Notes under the pieces: generated by a model
What the model saw: the letters and a program-made list of their open reading frames with translations, nothing else
The model's database searches: none
Told to the model about the DNA's origin: nothing
Part shown: positions 13,208 to 23,626 of the stretch, in pieces
How the letters are laid out: each line of letters starts with the position of its first letter
How positions within the stretch are numbered: position 1 is the stretch's first letter
Translations under genes and position numbers: made by a program
NCBI GenBank assembly: GCA_965240325.2
Contig: OZ251236.1
Coordinates: forward strand, 372,001 to 436,000
Reading direction: 5' to 3'
DNA: 64,000 nucleotides
DNA from: Rebecca billardiae RCC1528
Taxonomy: Eukaryota; Haptophyta

Positions 13208-14042
13208 GCTCAGATCAGCACCGTCGCGACTGCTCGGTCGATGCGTATGATGAACTACATGAGTGACCCGCTGACTCGCTGTCAGCAGTCGCAGCCTCGC
13301 AGCGCGGCCGGCCGCCGCGTTAACCCGCCGGTACTAACGACCGCGCGCGGTCGGTTATTGCGGGGGCGGGGCAGCCGGTCAGAGCCGCGAGCCGAGCGGC
13401 TACTGAGTACTGTGTCATATCACCGTCCGGTCTCCGACTCCGGAGTCGCGTCCCGCCGTCCGATCGGGGATATTCGGGCGATCCGGTTACGCGGACCCGA
13501 TCTCCGAGGAGTTGGTCATAATGTACTATATATATGCAGCAGACCGACAACTGGTATAGAGGGCTCATGGCACTGCATGCGCAGCCGCAGCAGCTATATA
13601 TATATATATATAATGCGCGCCGCTCGGTCATCGGAGCAGAGTGATGAATTCGTCTGGCGTCATCTGCGCTGCTACTATACTTATTATAAATTCTTAGCTG
13701 CGCTCAAATTCGCGCCGTCATATTCGGAGCAGACTACGGTATTCGATGCTACTGATGATGATGCTGATGATGCCGATGTATCGCGCGACGACGATATAGC
13801 AGTCGTCCATATCCGCCAATACCGGCCGGGCTGTGCTCGGCACTCCGCGACTCGCGAGTCCGGATCACCTACGGGCACGGCACTACTCCGCCCCGAGTAC
13901 GACCACTGACTACGCCATCCGAGGCATCGGCACGGCTGGGCTGCTGCCTGCGGCCCGGCACAAGCGACTCGCTCATCTACTTCATACGCAGCGACCGAGC
14001 AGCAGTCGCAGTAATCTGCTGAGCAGCAGCAGTTAATCACCA
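13208..14042. other. Unique centre of the foldback-like element
   Basis: About 830 bp with lower GC than the arrays, including TA runs near 13530 and 13595-13612 and an Asp-rich open stretch near 13745-13800. No transposase motif or other recognisable domain is seen in any frame. The longest plus-strand frame (ending at 13909) starts within the array and has no family resemblance. Confidence 0.6.
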
Positions 14043-17000
14043 GCCTGCTGCTGCTGCTGCCTGCCACGACACGGCACGCGGCGTGGAGTCGAGCGCAGAG
14101 TCTGCAGCTGCCCGGGCGGTGCAGCAGCATCAGATGGCAGCGGCTCGAGCGCGGTGGGCGAGGCGAGCAGCGTCACCGCGCTCAGTGCGTCCACCGCCCA
14201 GGCCCCTGAAGCACGAACCGCCGGGGTGTCAGCTCCAGCGACCGCCGCCGGCCGCCGTGGCACCATCCCCGCTGCTGCCGCCGCACGCGGTGGGAAGTCG
14301 AGCGCAGCTGCTGCTGCCCAAGCGGGGCGCAGGCGCAGCAGCATCGGATGGCAGCGGCTCCAGCGCGCTGCGGGAAGCGAGCGGCGTCACCGCGCTCGGT
14401 GCGCCAAATGCCTAGCCCCCTCGGGCGCGCACCGCCGGGCTTTGAGCTCCAGCGACCGCCGCCGCCAGACGTGGCACCATCCCTGCTGCTGCTGCCGCAC
14501 GCGGCGCGGAGTTGAGCGCAGCTGCTGCTGCCCCGGCTGGGCGCGGGCGCAGCAGCGCCCGATGGCAGCGGCTCGAGCGCGCTGGGCGAGGCGAGCAGCG
14601 TCACCGCGCTCGGTGCGCCCAGCGCCCAGGCTCCTCGGGCGCGCACCACCGAGCTGCCAGCTCCAGCACCTGCCACAGCCCGCCGTGGCACCATCCCCGC
14701 TGCTGCCGCCGCACTCGGCGCGGAGTCGAGCGCAGCTGCTGCTGCCCAAGCTGGGCGCGGGCGCAGCAGCGCCCGATGGCAGCGGCTCGAGCGCGCTGGG
14801 CGAGGCGAGCAGCGTCACCGCGCTCGGTGCGCCCAGCGCCCAGGCTCCTCGGGCGCGCACCACCGAGCTGCCAGCTCCAGCGACTGCCACAGCCCGCCGT
14901 GGCACCATCCCTGCTGCTGCCGCCGCACTCGGCGCGGAGTCGAGCGCAGCTGCTGCTGCCCAAGCTGGGCGCGGGCGCAGCAGCGCCCGATGGCAGCGGC
15001 TCCAGCGCGTTGGGCGAGGCGAGCAGCGTCACCGCGCTCGGTGCGCCCAGCGCCCAGGCTCCTCGGGCGCGCACCACCGAGCTGCCAGCTCCAGCGATCG
15101 CCGCCGCCCGCCGTGTCACCATCCCTGCTGCTGCCGCCGCACTCGGCGCGGAGTCGAGCGCAGCTGCTGCTGCCCAAGCTGGGCGCGGGCAGCGCAGCGC
15201 CCGATGGCAGCGGCTCCAGCGCGTTGGGCGAGGCGAGCAGCGTCACCGCGCTCGGTGCGCCCAGCGCCCAGGCCCATCGGGCAGGCACCAACGAGCTTTC
15301 AGCTGCAGCGACCGCCGCCGCCCGCCGTGGCACCATCCCTGCTGCTGCCGCCGCACGCGGCGCGGAGTCGAGCGCAGCTGCTGCTGCCCCGGCTGGGCGC
15401 GGGCGCAGCAGCGCCCGGTGGCAGCGGCTCGAGCGCGCTGGGCGAGGCGAGCAGCGTCACCGCGCTCGGTGCGCCCAGCGCCCAGGCCCATCGGGCAGGC
15501 ACCAACGAGCTTTCAGCTGCAGCGACCGCCGCCGCCCGCCGTGGCACCATCCCTGCTGCTGCCGCCGCACGCGGCGCGGAGTCGAGCGCAGCTGCTGCTG
15601 CCCCGGCTGGGCGCGGGCGCAGCAGCGCCCGGTGGCAGCGGCTCGAGCGCGCTGGGCGAGGCGAGCAGCGTCACCGCGCTCGGTGCGCCCAGCGCCCAGG
15701 CTCCTCGGGCGCGCACCACCGAGCTGCCAGCTCCAGCGACCGCCGCCGCCCGCCGTGGCACCATCCCTGCTGCTACCGCCGCACTCGGCGCGGAGTCGAG
15801 CGCAGCTGCTGCTGCCCAAGCTGGGCGCGGGCAGCGCAGCGCCCGATGGCAGCGGCTCCAGCGCGTTGGGCGAGGCGAGCAGCGTCACCGCGCTCGGTGC
15901 GCCCAGCGCCCAGGCTCCTCGGGCGCGCACCACCGAGCTGCCAGCTCCAGCGACTGCCACCGCCCGCCGTGGCACCATCCCTGCTGCTGCCGCCGCACGC
16001 GGCGCGGAGTCGAGCGCAGCTGCTGCTGCCCCGGCTGGGCGCGGGCGCAGCAGCGCCTGGTGACAGCGGCTCGAGCGCGCTGGGCGAGGCGAGCAGCGTC
16101 ACCGCGCTCGGTGCGCCCAGCGCCCAGGCCCATCGGGCAGGCACCAACGAGCTTTCAGCTGCAGCGACCGCCGCCGCCCGCCGTGGCACCATCCCTGCTG
16201 CTGCCGCCGCACGCGGCGCGGAGTCGAGCGCAGCTGCTGCTGCCCCGGCTGGGCGCGGGCGCAGCGGCGCCCGGTGGCAGCGGCTCCAGCGCGCTGGGCG
16301 AGGCGAGCAGCGTCACCGCGCTCGTTGCGCCCAGCGCCCAGGCTCCTCGGGCGCACACCACCGAGCTGCCAGCTCCAGCGACCGCCGCAGCCCGCCGTGG
16401 CACCATCCCTGCTGCTGCCGCCGCACTCGGCGCGGAGTCGAGCGCAGCTGCTGCTGCCCAAGCTGGGCGCGGGCAGCGCAGCGCCCGATGGCAGCGGCTC
16501 GAGCGCGTTGGGCGAGGCGAGCAGCGTCACCGCGCTCGGTGCGCCCAGCGCCCAGGCCCATCGGGCAGGCACCACCGAGCTGCCAGCTCCAGCGACCGCC
16601 GCCGCCCGCCGTGGCACCATCCCCGCTGCTGCCGCCGCACTCGGCGCGGAGTCGAGCGCAGCTGCTGCTGCCCCGGCTGGGCGCGGGCGCAGCGGCGCCC
16701 GGTGGCAGCGGCTCCAGCGCGCTGGGCGAGGCGAGCAGCGTCACGGCGCTCGGTGCGCCCAGCGCCCAGGCTCCTCGGGCGCGCACCACCGAGCTGCCAG
16801 CTGCAGCGACTGCCGCAGCCCGCCGTGGCACCATCCCTGCTGCTGCCGCCGCACGCGGCGAGGAGTTGAGTACAGCTGCTGCTGCCCGCGCTGGGCGCGG
16901 GCGCAGCGGCACCCGATGGCAGCGGCTCGCGCGCGCTGGGCGAAGCGAGCAGCCACACCGCGCTCGGCGCGTTCGTCGCCTAGGCCCCTCGGGCGCGCAC

Positions 17001-17048
17001 CGCCGAGCTGACAGCTGCGTCGACCGCCGCCGCCCGCCGTGGCACCAT
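14043..17048 (-). repeat. Right tandem array, 214-bp units (about 14), inverted
   Basis: Reverse-complement copies of the left-array unit. The diagnostic CACCAT box occurs at 14261, 14475, 14689, 14903, 15117 and so on every 214 bp to 17043. The innermost unit (14043-14266) is degenerate. The array is more than twice as long as the left one, which suggests expansion or contraction by unequal exchange after the inverted structure formed. Confidence 0.92.
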
Positions 17049-17873
17049 CCCTGCAGCTGTGTGGCCGCATGAGCAGCGTGGAGTTGAGTACCGCCGCTGT
17101 TGGCGCGGGTGCTTGAAGCAGCACCGGATGGTTGGTCCTGCACGCCTGAGCACAGTTATGCACCAACTGCTCTCCTGGATGCGTTGAGAGACCAGGGCTC
17201 ACCATCCGTGATCCGTGCTCAGCCTCTCAGCCTCGCTGAGCAGAGCAGCACCTCACCCGCTCGCAGCTGCGGCGGTGCCGTCTCCGCTTGCTGTCCGACA
17301 GCAAGTAGAGGACAGCATGCCAGCACCAGTGGGCACCGCCGATGCGTGTTCGGTGCCTGTGAGTATTCGCCTTAGCTCGGCCGCCACTGCATGGTGGGCG
17401 ATGATGAGGTGAGTGCCAGCACAGGTCACGGCCGCGAGCAAGGGTGATGTGCACCGGTGTGGAGGCATGTACGAACGTACCGGTGGCCCCTGCTGCTTGC
17501 CGGCCTTGCCCCCTCCTTCTCGACCTTGGTTGCCTTCTCAACGCGCTGCTCCCACGCATGAGCTCTGCGACGCCGTCGGCCCTGCCCACCGGCGGCCCGC
17601 AGGCGGTGACGCCCCGCCTGGGCTGTGGACAGCTGCCCTGTTGCCCCATGCTGAGCCAAGTTGCAGCCGGCCGCAGTGCGTCCCCGTGCACACGCAAACT
17701 GGGCGATTCGGCTCAGTTTGCGATGGCACGGCCGCAGTGGGCGCGTGCCATCTGAAACTGAGGCTTTTCCCCAGTTTACTGACCCGCGAAGCCCCCCACT
17801 GTGCCATCGCAAACTGGGCCAAAAGCCCCAGTTTCAGCTGGCATCCGCCACTGCAGAGCGCCAAACCTGGCTG
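17049..17873 (-). repeat. Right terminal inverted arm
   Basis: Inverted copy of 11145-11960, nearly identical apart from an 8-bp insertion, with the same hairpin-forming terminus. The outer boundary is set by loss of similarity after ACCT at 17868 and by the flanking octamer at 17874. Confidence 0.8.
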
Positions 17874-17881
17874 GCTCCGAC
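17874..17881. repeat. Right 8-bp flanking direct repeat (candidate TSD)
   Basis: GCTCCGAC, a direct copy of 11137-11144. Confidence 0.6.
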
Positions 17882-20324
17882 GCCTTCGGGCGCTCAGAGC
17901 TCGGTTCCGCTCCAGCACGAGCGGCCGGAGGCAGTGGACCGCCGCGCGCTCGCGACCTCTGAGACGCCGAGATGGTCTCGGGTGCGCGCGCGCGTGACGC
18001 TGGTGGGCGCTACTGACCCGTGCCTTTGCGCCACCAGCGGCTCACCACCCGCTTCTTGGCCACCTCGCGCCGTGCGCGGCGCGCGTCGGCCGGCTTGAAT
18101 TGGTGCGCTGCGTACGCCCGCTACGCTACCGCACGGTGTGGCGCATGATCAACTCGGACCAATGAGATCGATGCTCGGACCAATCGTCCATGTATGTCTG
18201 TGAATGCCCAGCTCGCCTAACCTGCCCTACTGCGCCGGAATCGCCGTCAGCAGACCGGCGCGAGCTCGCGCACAGCACCTCCGCGGAGCTCGCAACTGTC
18301 ATGTTCCGCTTGTAGGGCCCGTGTTTGCACCTGCCGTGGCACTTGCGATGGTCAGTACGTTGGGTATGGGTCACGTGTGCCCTCTGATGGCGTCTGGGCG
18401 CCTCCCATTCGCCTCTCAGGACGTCGCGGACGTGCTCGCAGGCAGCGGTTGGCTCATTCGACAGGTCCGACGTGCACTCGACCGTGCCTGCAAGCGCGCC
18501 CCTGTGACGCTCATGCCTGCAGAAGCAGATGCAGATGGGCCCTCATGCACCCTGGTGCGCCCAAGACCGGCGGGAGCGTCAGAGACCGTCTCAATCTTGA
18601 CACCTTGCACACGCCGGCGCTTGCCGTTGGGCTCCGCGCAGCCAGCCAGGAGCGCCGAATAGCGCCGGATCAGCCTCTGTAGGCCGAATATCCGCCCCTA
18701 AGCCCAGAAATAGCGCGGAACAGGGTAGTGCGTACCTATGTGGACCAATCCCATCCAGCCTGGTTTGGTGCAGAGACGCCAGCCACCGCCTGGAGCAGAC
18801 GTTTGCTGCCGAATCGCATGCTCGGCACTGTGCCGCACTGCGACGACGACAGATTTGACCTGCGCCTCGTAGGTCTCGGCCAGGGAGCGGTGACGGTTGG
18901 CTCGAGTGACTTTAAACCTTGACTATGACCGAGAGCACTCCCGGGCTGAGGACGTGGGGCCGGTGCTTTGGGTCTAATATGTCTGCAATACGCCGTACGC
19001 GTGGCCGTATACACAGTCTGAAAACGTATCTCGCAGCTCGAGATCAGATGAGGCTGTATTCATCAGCATGGCGCCTATATACACAGTGGGTATGTAACGA
19101 TCGGTGGCTTCTAGGAAACTACATATTTGACAGCCTGCCAGTACACAGCCTATATCGCATGTTGGGACCTGCTGCTGCTGGGGACTCAGAACGATCTCGC
19201 TGAGATGCTCTAACAAAGTGAGGTCGACATGGTCTATATGTCACATATAGGACGACCGTTACATGCCGTTTCCAATAAGTTCAGGCTCATTCTAATAAGT
19301 AAATATGCTAGCCGTTACGCCCTATATTCAGGGTATGTGCACCTGATTTTTTTACATGGCCGGCCCAGACCCCTCCAGAGGGCAAATGATCCAGCCCGAA
19401 ATCAGCTCTAAACACTCGCTAGGACCCGCGCTCGTGGCCGTCAGTAACGCTACAGTGCCACTTTGGCCCCCCTACCATTCGGCCCGAGCCAGGCGGCCGA
19501 GCTCAAGTCCGGCTGCAATCTTGGCCACCCTCTTCTCGTGCCACGAAGGACTTTCGAGCCTGCTCTGTGCGCTCGCACAACGACCCCGAACAACCTACTC
19601 GCTGTGATGCTCCTGGGCCTTAGGCAAATAGGCAAGGTTGGCGGCGGCACAGGACGGCCAATTGGTGAACTGGGTTTTTTCATCAGGCGCCGAGCGAACC
19701 GACGCAGTCCAGTGCCTCTCGCTCACTCGCAGCGAACGCCCTTCGGAAGTGCCCACTGGCATGATGGCTGCAGCTGTTTCCGGCCCGCATCTTGGCGATG
19801 CCCTCTGCACGATGGTGCTTCGTGCCTTGCTCTCGTGCGGCTTGGCGGCTCTCGAGCTGCGCCTTCCAAGCTGCGCCCGAGCGCTGGCTGCCGCTCGCAC
19901 TTTGTTTCCGAGGAACAAAATCCCATATGATACAGCAATGTATAAAGTCTGGTATCCCGCCGCGTGGCTCCGCCCTGCCCGGCGTGTGCCTCGCCTCCAG
20001 TCGCTGCCGATCTGGATGGCGCAGGCGCTTCGAGGACGGCTAGACATATATATATTATGGCCCGCGGTGCAGGGCGGAGCGCGCAGCGTGGAGCCCGCAC
20101 CAGCGGGCCCGAACCACGTTTCAAAAAGATCTTTGATCAAGAAAAAAGGGACGGGGGGCGGCGGAAAAAAAGGGACGGGGGGCGATTTTTAGGGCTGGCG
20201 GAGACCGAGTTTCGAGTTTTTGAGATCGCATTGAGAGGTCTATCAGGCCAAAAAAAACCGCGCCCAGCTGATTCCCTTAAGTAAAGTGAGATCTGGACGT
20301 CAGCTGGACGTGACATTAGTGTAA
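17882..20324. other. Intergenic stretch, no recognisable gene
   Basis: Mixed composition, clearly lower in GC than the gene-rich parts. Open frames up to about 180 codons exist on both strands (for example 18204-18662 and 19595-20140), but none shows a family motif or a coherent exon structure. A short direct duplication of an A-rich/G-rich motif (AAAAAAGGGACGGGGGGCG) lies at about 20141-20186. Otherwise I see nothing. Confidence 0.6.
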
Positions 20325-20329
20325 CGGTT

Positions 20330-21008
20330 TGTTGAGCTGACGCAGCCTGGGGCGCGCATCTCAGCAGATGGCGTCGCCGCTGGGACGTCAGGGCCGGCGC
20401 CGCACCAGGCGGGCCGGCGGCATCAGCTACGGAGCAGTGGCTGGCTCTGGCGGCGCGCGCGCGCGGCGCGCGCGGCGGCAGGAGCGCGAGCGCAGCAGCG
20501 CTGGCGCGGATCGACGTGGACGCGGAGCGCGGACGCGGCAGCGCGGACGCGGAGCGACACGGACGCGGCGCGTGCGCGGGCGGTACGGCCCGGCGCAGCG
20601 CGGCACGGTGACGTCGCACGGGCGGTACGGCCCGGCGCAGCGCGGGCGTCATGCTGGTACACTGGATTTGTCCAAGGAAAGCAGGTGAGCAGCACCGGAC
20701 ATGGACGAGAAGCAGTGGTACAAAGTTGAGCGGCAACAGGACGGACGGTGCGATCGCCGATTGGCTGATCGCGGCAAAATCTGGGTAAGTCGGCACGGCG
20801 ATGATACTACCGCCCCGAGCCCAGGAGCGATCGGAGCTCGATCGCTGTTTTGGCCCGGCGCAAGAGCGCCGGAAATAAGGGCCAGGTTCAGAGGCTTGAG
20901 AGCTGATGAGATCGCGAGGCATGTGATCCTCGCGGTGGCGTCCGTCCTGTCGTGCGCGGTGAGCTTTTAGCAGGGCTCGAGACGCTCGGAGCTCGCGTTT
21001 ACCCAATA
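20330..21008 (+). repeat. 5' LTR of copia element 1
   Basis: 679 bp. The first 294 bp (20330-20623) and the last 52 bp (20957-21008, one mismatch) match the 3' LTR. The roughly 330 bp between are unrelated to the corresponding part of the 3' LTR. The block CGGGCGGTACGGCCCGGCGC appears twice in a row near 20578-20643 but only once in the 3' LTR. Confidence 0.85.
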
Positions 21009-23626
21009 TGCATGCAGCGATCGGGAGGGATCGTACGCGCGGCGCTTTCTCATCGATCGCGCCGATGGGCACGAGCGGCCGGATGCACGGCTCGGTCGAC
21101 GTGGGGATGCTCAACGACAAGGGCAATCAGCAGCGCTGGCTCGCGCAATCGGCGAGCAGGCTGGCGGCGCTTCCGGCGGGGCAAGGTGCTACGATGTCCG
21201 CACTGAACGGCATCATCGTGACGCACGGCCCGAACGCGGAGCACCGCATCAACACGCTCGAGGAGTACAACTCGACGTGGGAGACATTCAACCCATCCGC
21301 GGCGAAGATGATCAAGGTCAGTGCCGAGCGGATGGACCTGGCGCGTGAGAACTACGCGCTGCAGCAGCGGCTGCTCGATCATCGCCACGAGCACGAGCGC
21401 CGCGAGCACGCCGAGCGCCGGGCCGCGGCGGAACGCGCGGCGGCGGCGGCGGGGGCGAGGCAGGCGCCAAGCTACGCGCAGGCTGCCTCGGCGGGCGCGG
21501 GGAGTGGTTTAGCCACTCCGGGCGGCCCGACGGCGACCGGACCCGGTTCAGGTCCGGCGGCGGGCGGCGGATCCGGAATTTCTCCGGGTCCGGCGGCCGG
21601 CACACCCGGTCCGGGTGTGGGCACAGGCGGCGCGGCAGGTGCGCCGGCTGGGACTGACGGCGCGACGCCTGTGGGCGGCGCCGGCGTCGGCGCGGTGCCT
21701 ACGGGCGGCGCCGGCGGGATCGGTGGCGCGGCGCCCGCGGGCGGCGCTGCCGTGACGCTCGATCCGCGCGCGCGCGAGCTCTACCGCCGCGAGCGCGAGA
21801 CCGAGGAACAGATGTATGAGCGGCAGGCGAGCGAGCACGCCATGCTGGACATCAAGCTCCGACAGAGCGTGTTGGAGGCAGCGCCGGACGGCGACGAGGC
21901 GGACCCCGCCAAGTACGCCGGGGCGCAGTACGAGAAAGGGACGGCTTTCTTACGCACCGAGCTGCGGTCGTGGGTGACGGAGGCTGCGTGGCAGCACATC
22001 AACCGCCTCATGGAGACGCAGCCGGAGGTGCAGGAGGAGCGCGCGCGCCTGGGCGCACTTACGCCGGGGCGCGAGTTCCTGTACCTGTGGAAGGCGATCC
22101 TGCGCATGCGCAAGCCCGACGACATGCGGAAGTACATGTCGGTGCGGGCACGCTGGCATCGGACGGTCCTGCCGGACTGCGGCAAGGACGGCGTCGGCGC
22201 ACTCGAGCTCTTCCAGGTGCTACAGCACAACCACGTGCTGCTGCAGGAGCTGAGTGACGCAGCGCCAGCGGCGGAGATGCTTGCGCGGCTCATCGAGTTC
22301 ATTCCGCCGGTGGGCGCGGGCATCGAGATGCGGACGCGGTACGAGTCGAAGGACTACAGGACCGTGACGAACTTCGACGTGCAGGAGCTCGTGCACGAGC
22401 TCAACGGCAAGTTCGAGGACTGGGACTTCTCCAAGGGCAAGCGGGTTGACCGCGGCGGCCCTGGGCGCCCAGGGGCGGGTGGCCGCACGCCAGGAGGCGG
22501 CGGCGCTACCCGCGCGCACCCAATCGACGGGCTCCGCCTGGCGCAGGCGGCGGCGGCGTCGGCGGGTGGCGGCGGCGGCGACACGACGTCGCCGGCTGGC
22601 CGTGGTGGCGGCGGCGGAGGTCGTGGCGGTGGCGGCGGCGGCACTGGCCGCGGCGCCGGCCGCGGAGGCCAGGACGACTCCGACGACGCGCACGGGCCGC
22701 GCTGCTACAAGTGCGGCGCCGTGGGGCATATCAAGCGTTACTGCCCGCAGGTGACGCAGGCTGATCGCGACTCGAACGCTGGCGATGACGCGGCGTCGAC
22801 GCGGTCGGATCGCAGCCGTGGCTCACATCGGAGCGGCGGTGGCGGTGGCGGCGGCGGTGGCGGGGGCAGCACCCGCGCCGTGGTCGGTAATGGCAACGGC
22901 GGCGGCACGGTCCGCACGCAGGTCGCGTTCGCTCCCGAGCAGGGGGACGAGCCAGACGGCGCCGTTGGTGGCGACGGTGACGCTGACGCCGGAGACGGCG
23001 GCGGCGCCGGCGCCGGACTCGGCTTGGCGCCTATTGGCGCGGCTATCGGCGGCAGAGCGCAGCGCGACGAGGACATCGAGATCGTCGCGGCGCGGGCGGC
23101 CGAGGCACGCGTGGCGCCGCCGGAGGACAACACGCGGGCGTTGGTGTTTGACACTGGCGCACGGAAGAACATCGCCATGGCCGAGGATTTGACGAATCTT
23201 ACCCCGGTGGACGGCGCATGTCAGATCGAGTGGGGGAACGGTGCGCGGGAGCGGGTCACTCACCGCGGGACCCTGGTGGTCAAGCTTGCGGCGGACGATG
23301 ACAGCGACAAGGTCCTCACGCTCGAGATCGAGGCGTGGGCGTCGCGGCGCGTCACGGCGCCGCTGCTGTCGGTCGAGCACTGCGCGGACGCAGGCATCGA
23401 GTTCCACTACTCGCAGCGCGGCAACACTGCGGACTTTACGGCGCTGGGAGGCGGCGTCGTGCAGCTGCCGCGCGATTCCACGCTGCGCGCCGAGATCGTA
23501 CGGCGCCAGGTGGGGCCGGACGTCGGCGATGCGCCGGCGGAGGCGCGCGCACGGCGCAGGGCGCCAGTGCGGCGCGTGGGCGCGGGGCGGGGGCGCGTTG
23601 GCGCTGCGCCGCCCCCAAACGCCTAA
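21008..23626 (+). CDS. Copia Gag-protease polyprotein
   Basis: 872 codons from the first ATG, which overlaps the last base of the 5' LTR; in-frame ATGs at 21065 and 21083 are alternatives. The central part (about residues 255-480) is the helical Gag/capsid region that packages element RNA. It is preceded by a Gly/Ala/Pro-rich linker and followed by an Arg/Gly-rich stretch. A CCHC zinc knuckle, CYKCGAVGHIKRYC (about residues 566-579), marks the nucleocapsid. The aspartic protease active site FDTGARKNI lies at about residues 713-721, with a downstream Leu/Ala-rich flap region. The frame stops at 23624-23626, inside the overlap with pol, so Gag-protease and Pol probably come from different translation modes. 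Confidence 0.9.
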   Translation: MHAAIGRDRTRGAFSSIAPMGTSGRMHGSVDVGMLNDKGNQQRWLAQSASRLAALPAGQGATMSALNGIIVTHGPNAEHRINTLEEYNSTWETFNPSAAKMIKVSAERMDLARENYALQQRLLDHRHEHERREHAERRAAAERAAAAAGARQAPSYAQAASAGAGSGLATPGGPTATGPGSGPAAGGGSGISPGPAAGTPGPGVGTGGAAGAPAGTDGATPVGGAGVGAVPTGGAGGIGGAAPAGGAAVTLDPRARELYRRERETEEQMYERQASEHAMLDIKLRQSVLEAAPDGDEADPAKYAGAQYEKGTAFLRTELRSWVTEAAWQHINRLMETQPEVQEERARLGALTPGREFLYLWKAILRMRKPDDMRKYMSVRARWHRTVLPDCGKDGVGALELFQVLQHNHVLLQELSDAAPAAEMLARLIEFIPPVGAGIEMRTRYESKDYRTVTNFDVQELVHELNGKFEDWDFSKGKRVDRGGPGRPGAGGRTPGGGGATRAHPIDGLRLAQAAAASAGGGGGDTTSPAGRGGGGGGRGGGGGGTGRGAGRGGQDDSDDAHGPRCYKCGAVGHIKRYCPQVTQADRDSNAGDDAASTRSDRSRGSHRSGGGGGGGGGGGSTRAVVGNGNGGGTVRTQVAFAPEQGDEPDGAVGGDGDADAGDGGGAGAGLGLAPIGAAIGGRAQRDEDIEIVAARAAEARVAPPEDNTRALVFDTGARKNIAMAEDLTNLTPVDGACQIEWGNGARERVTHRGTLVVKLAADDDSDKVLTLEIEAWASRRVTAPLLSVEHCADAGIEFHYSQRGNTADFTALGGGVVQLPRDSTLRAEIVRRQVGPDVGDAPAEARARRRAPVRRVGAGRGRVGAAPPPNA

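Larger units (their letters stand above)
11145..17873. mobile_element. Foldback-like element with long inverted arms and internal tandem arrays
   Basis: The ends are inverted copies: 11149 onward reads as the reverse complement of the sequence ending at 17868, with near identity for about 0.8 kb. Inside each arm lies an array of 214-bp units, about 6 units on the left and about 14 on the right, in opposite orientation, flanking a unique centre (about 13210-14040). Flanking GCTCCGAC octamers suggest an 8-bp target duplication. Long terminal inverted repeats built partly of tandem units are the hallmark of Foldback elements. No transposase is recognisable, so it would be non-autonomous. The 8-bp duplication would fit hAT-like integration, but that is inference. 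The long open frames inside are translations of the GC-rich repeats and are not genes. Confidence 0.7.

Noticed and set aside
11961-17048. CRISPR-like array
   Set aside because: Units are contiguous 214-bp tandem copies without unique spacers, in a eukaryotic genome.
14154-17072. Open frames of 972 and 785 codons in the repeat array
   Set aside because: They translate the 214-bp units in overlapping frames, because 214 is not a multiple of three and several frames stay open. No domain is present and unit boundaries, not codons, are conserved.
19595-20192. Overlapping frames of about 180 codons on both strands
   Set aside because: No domain or signal, lower GC, and no way to choose a strand; not reported as a gene.
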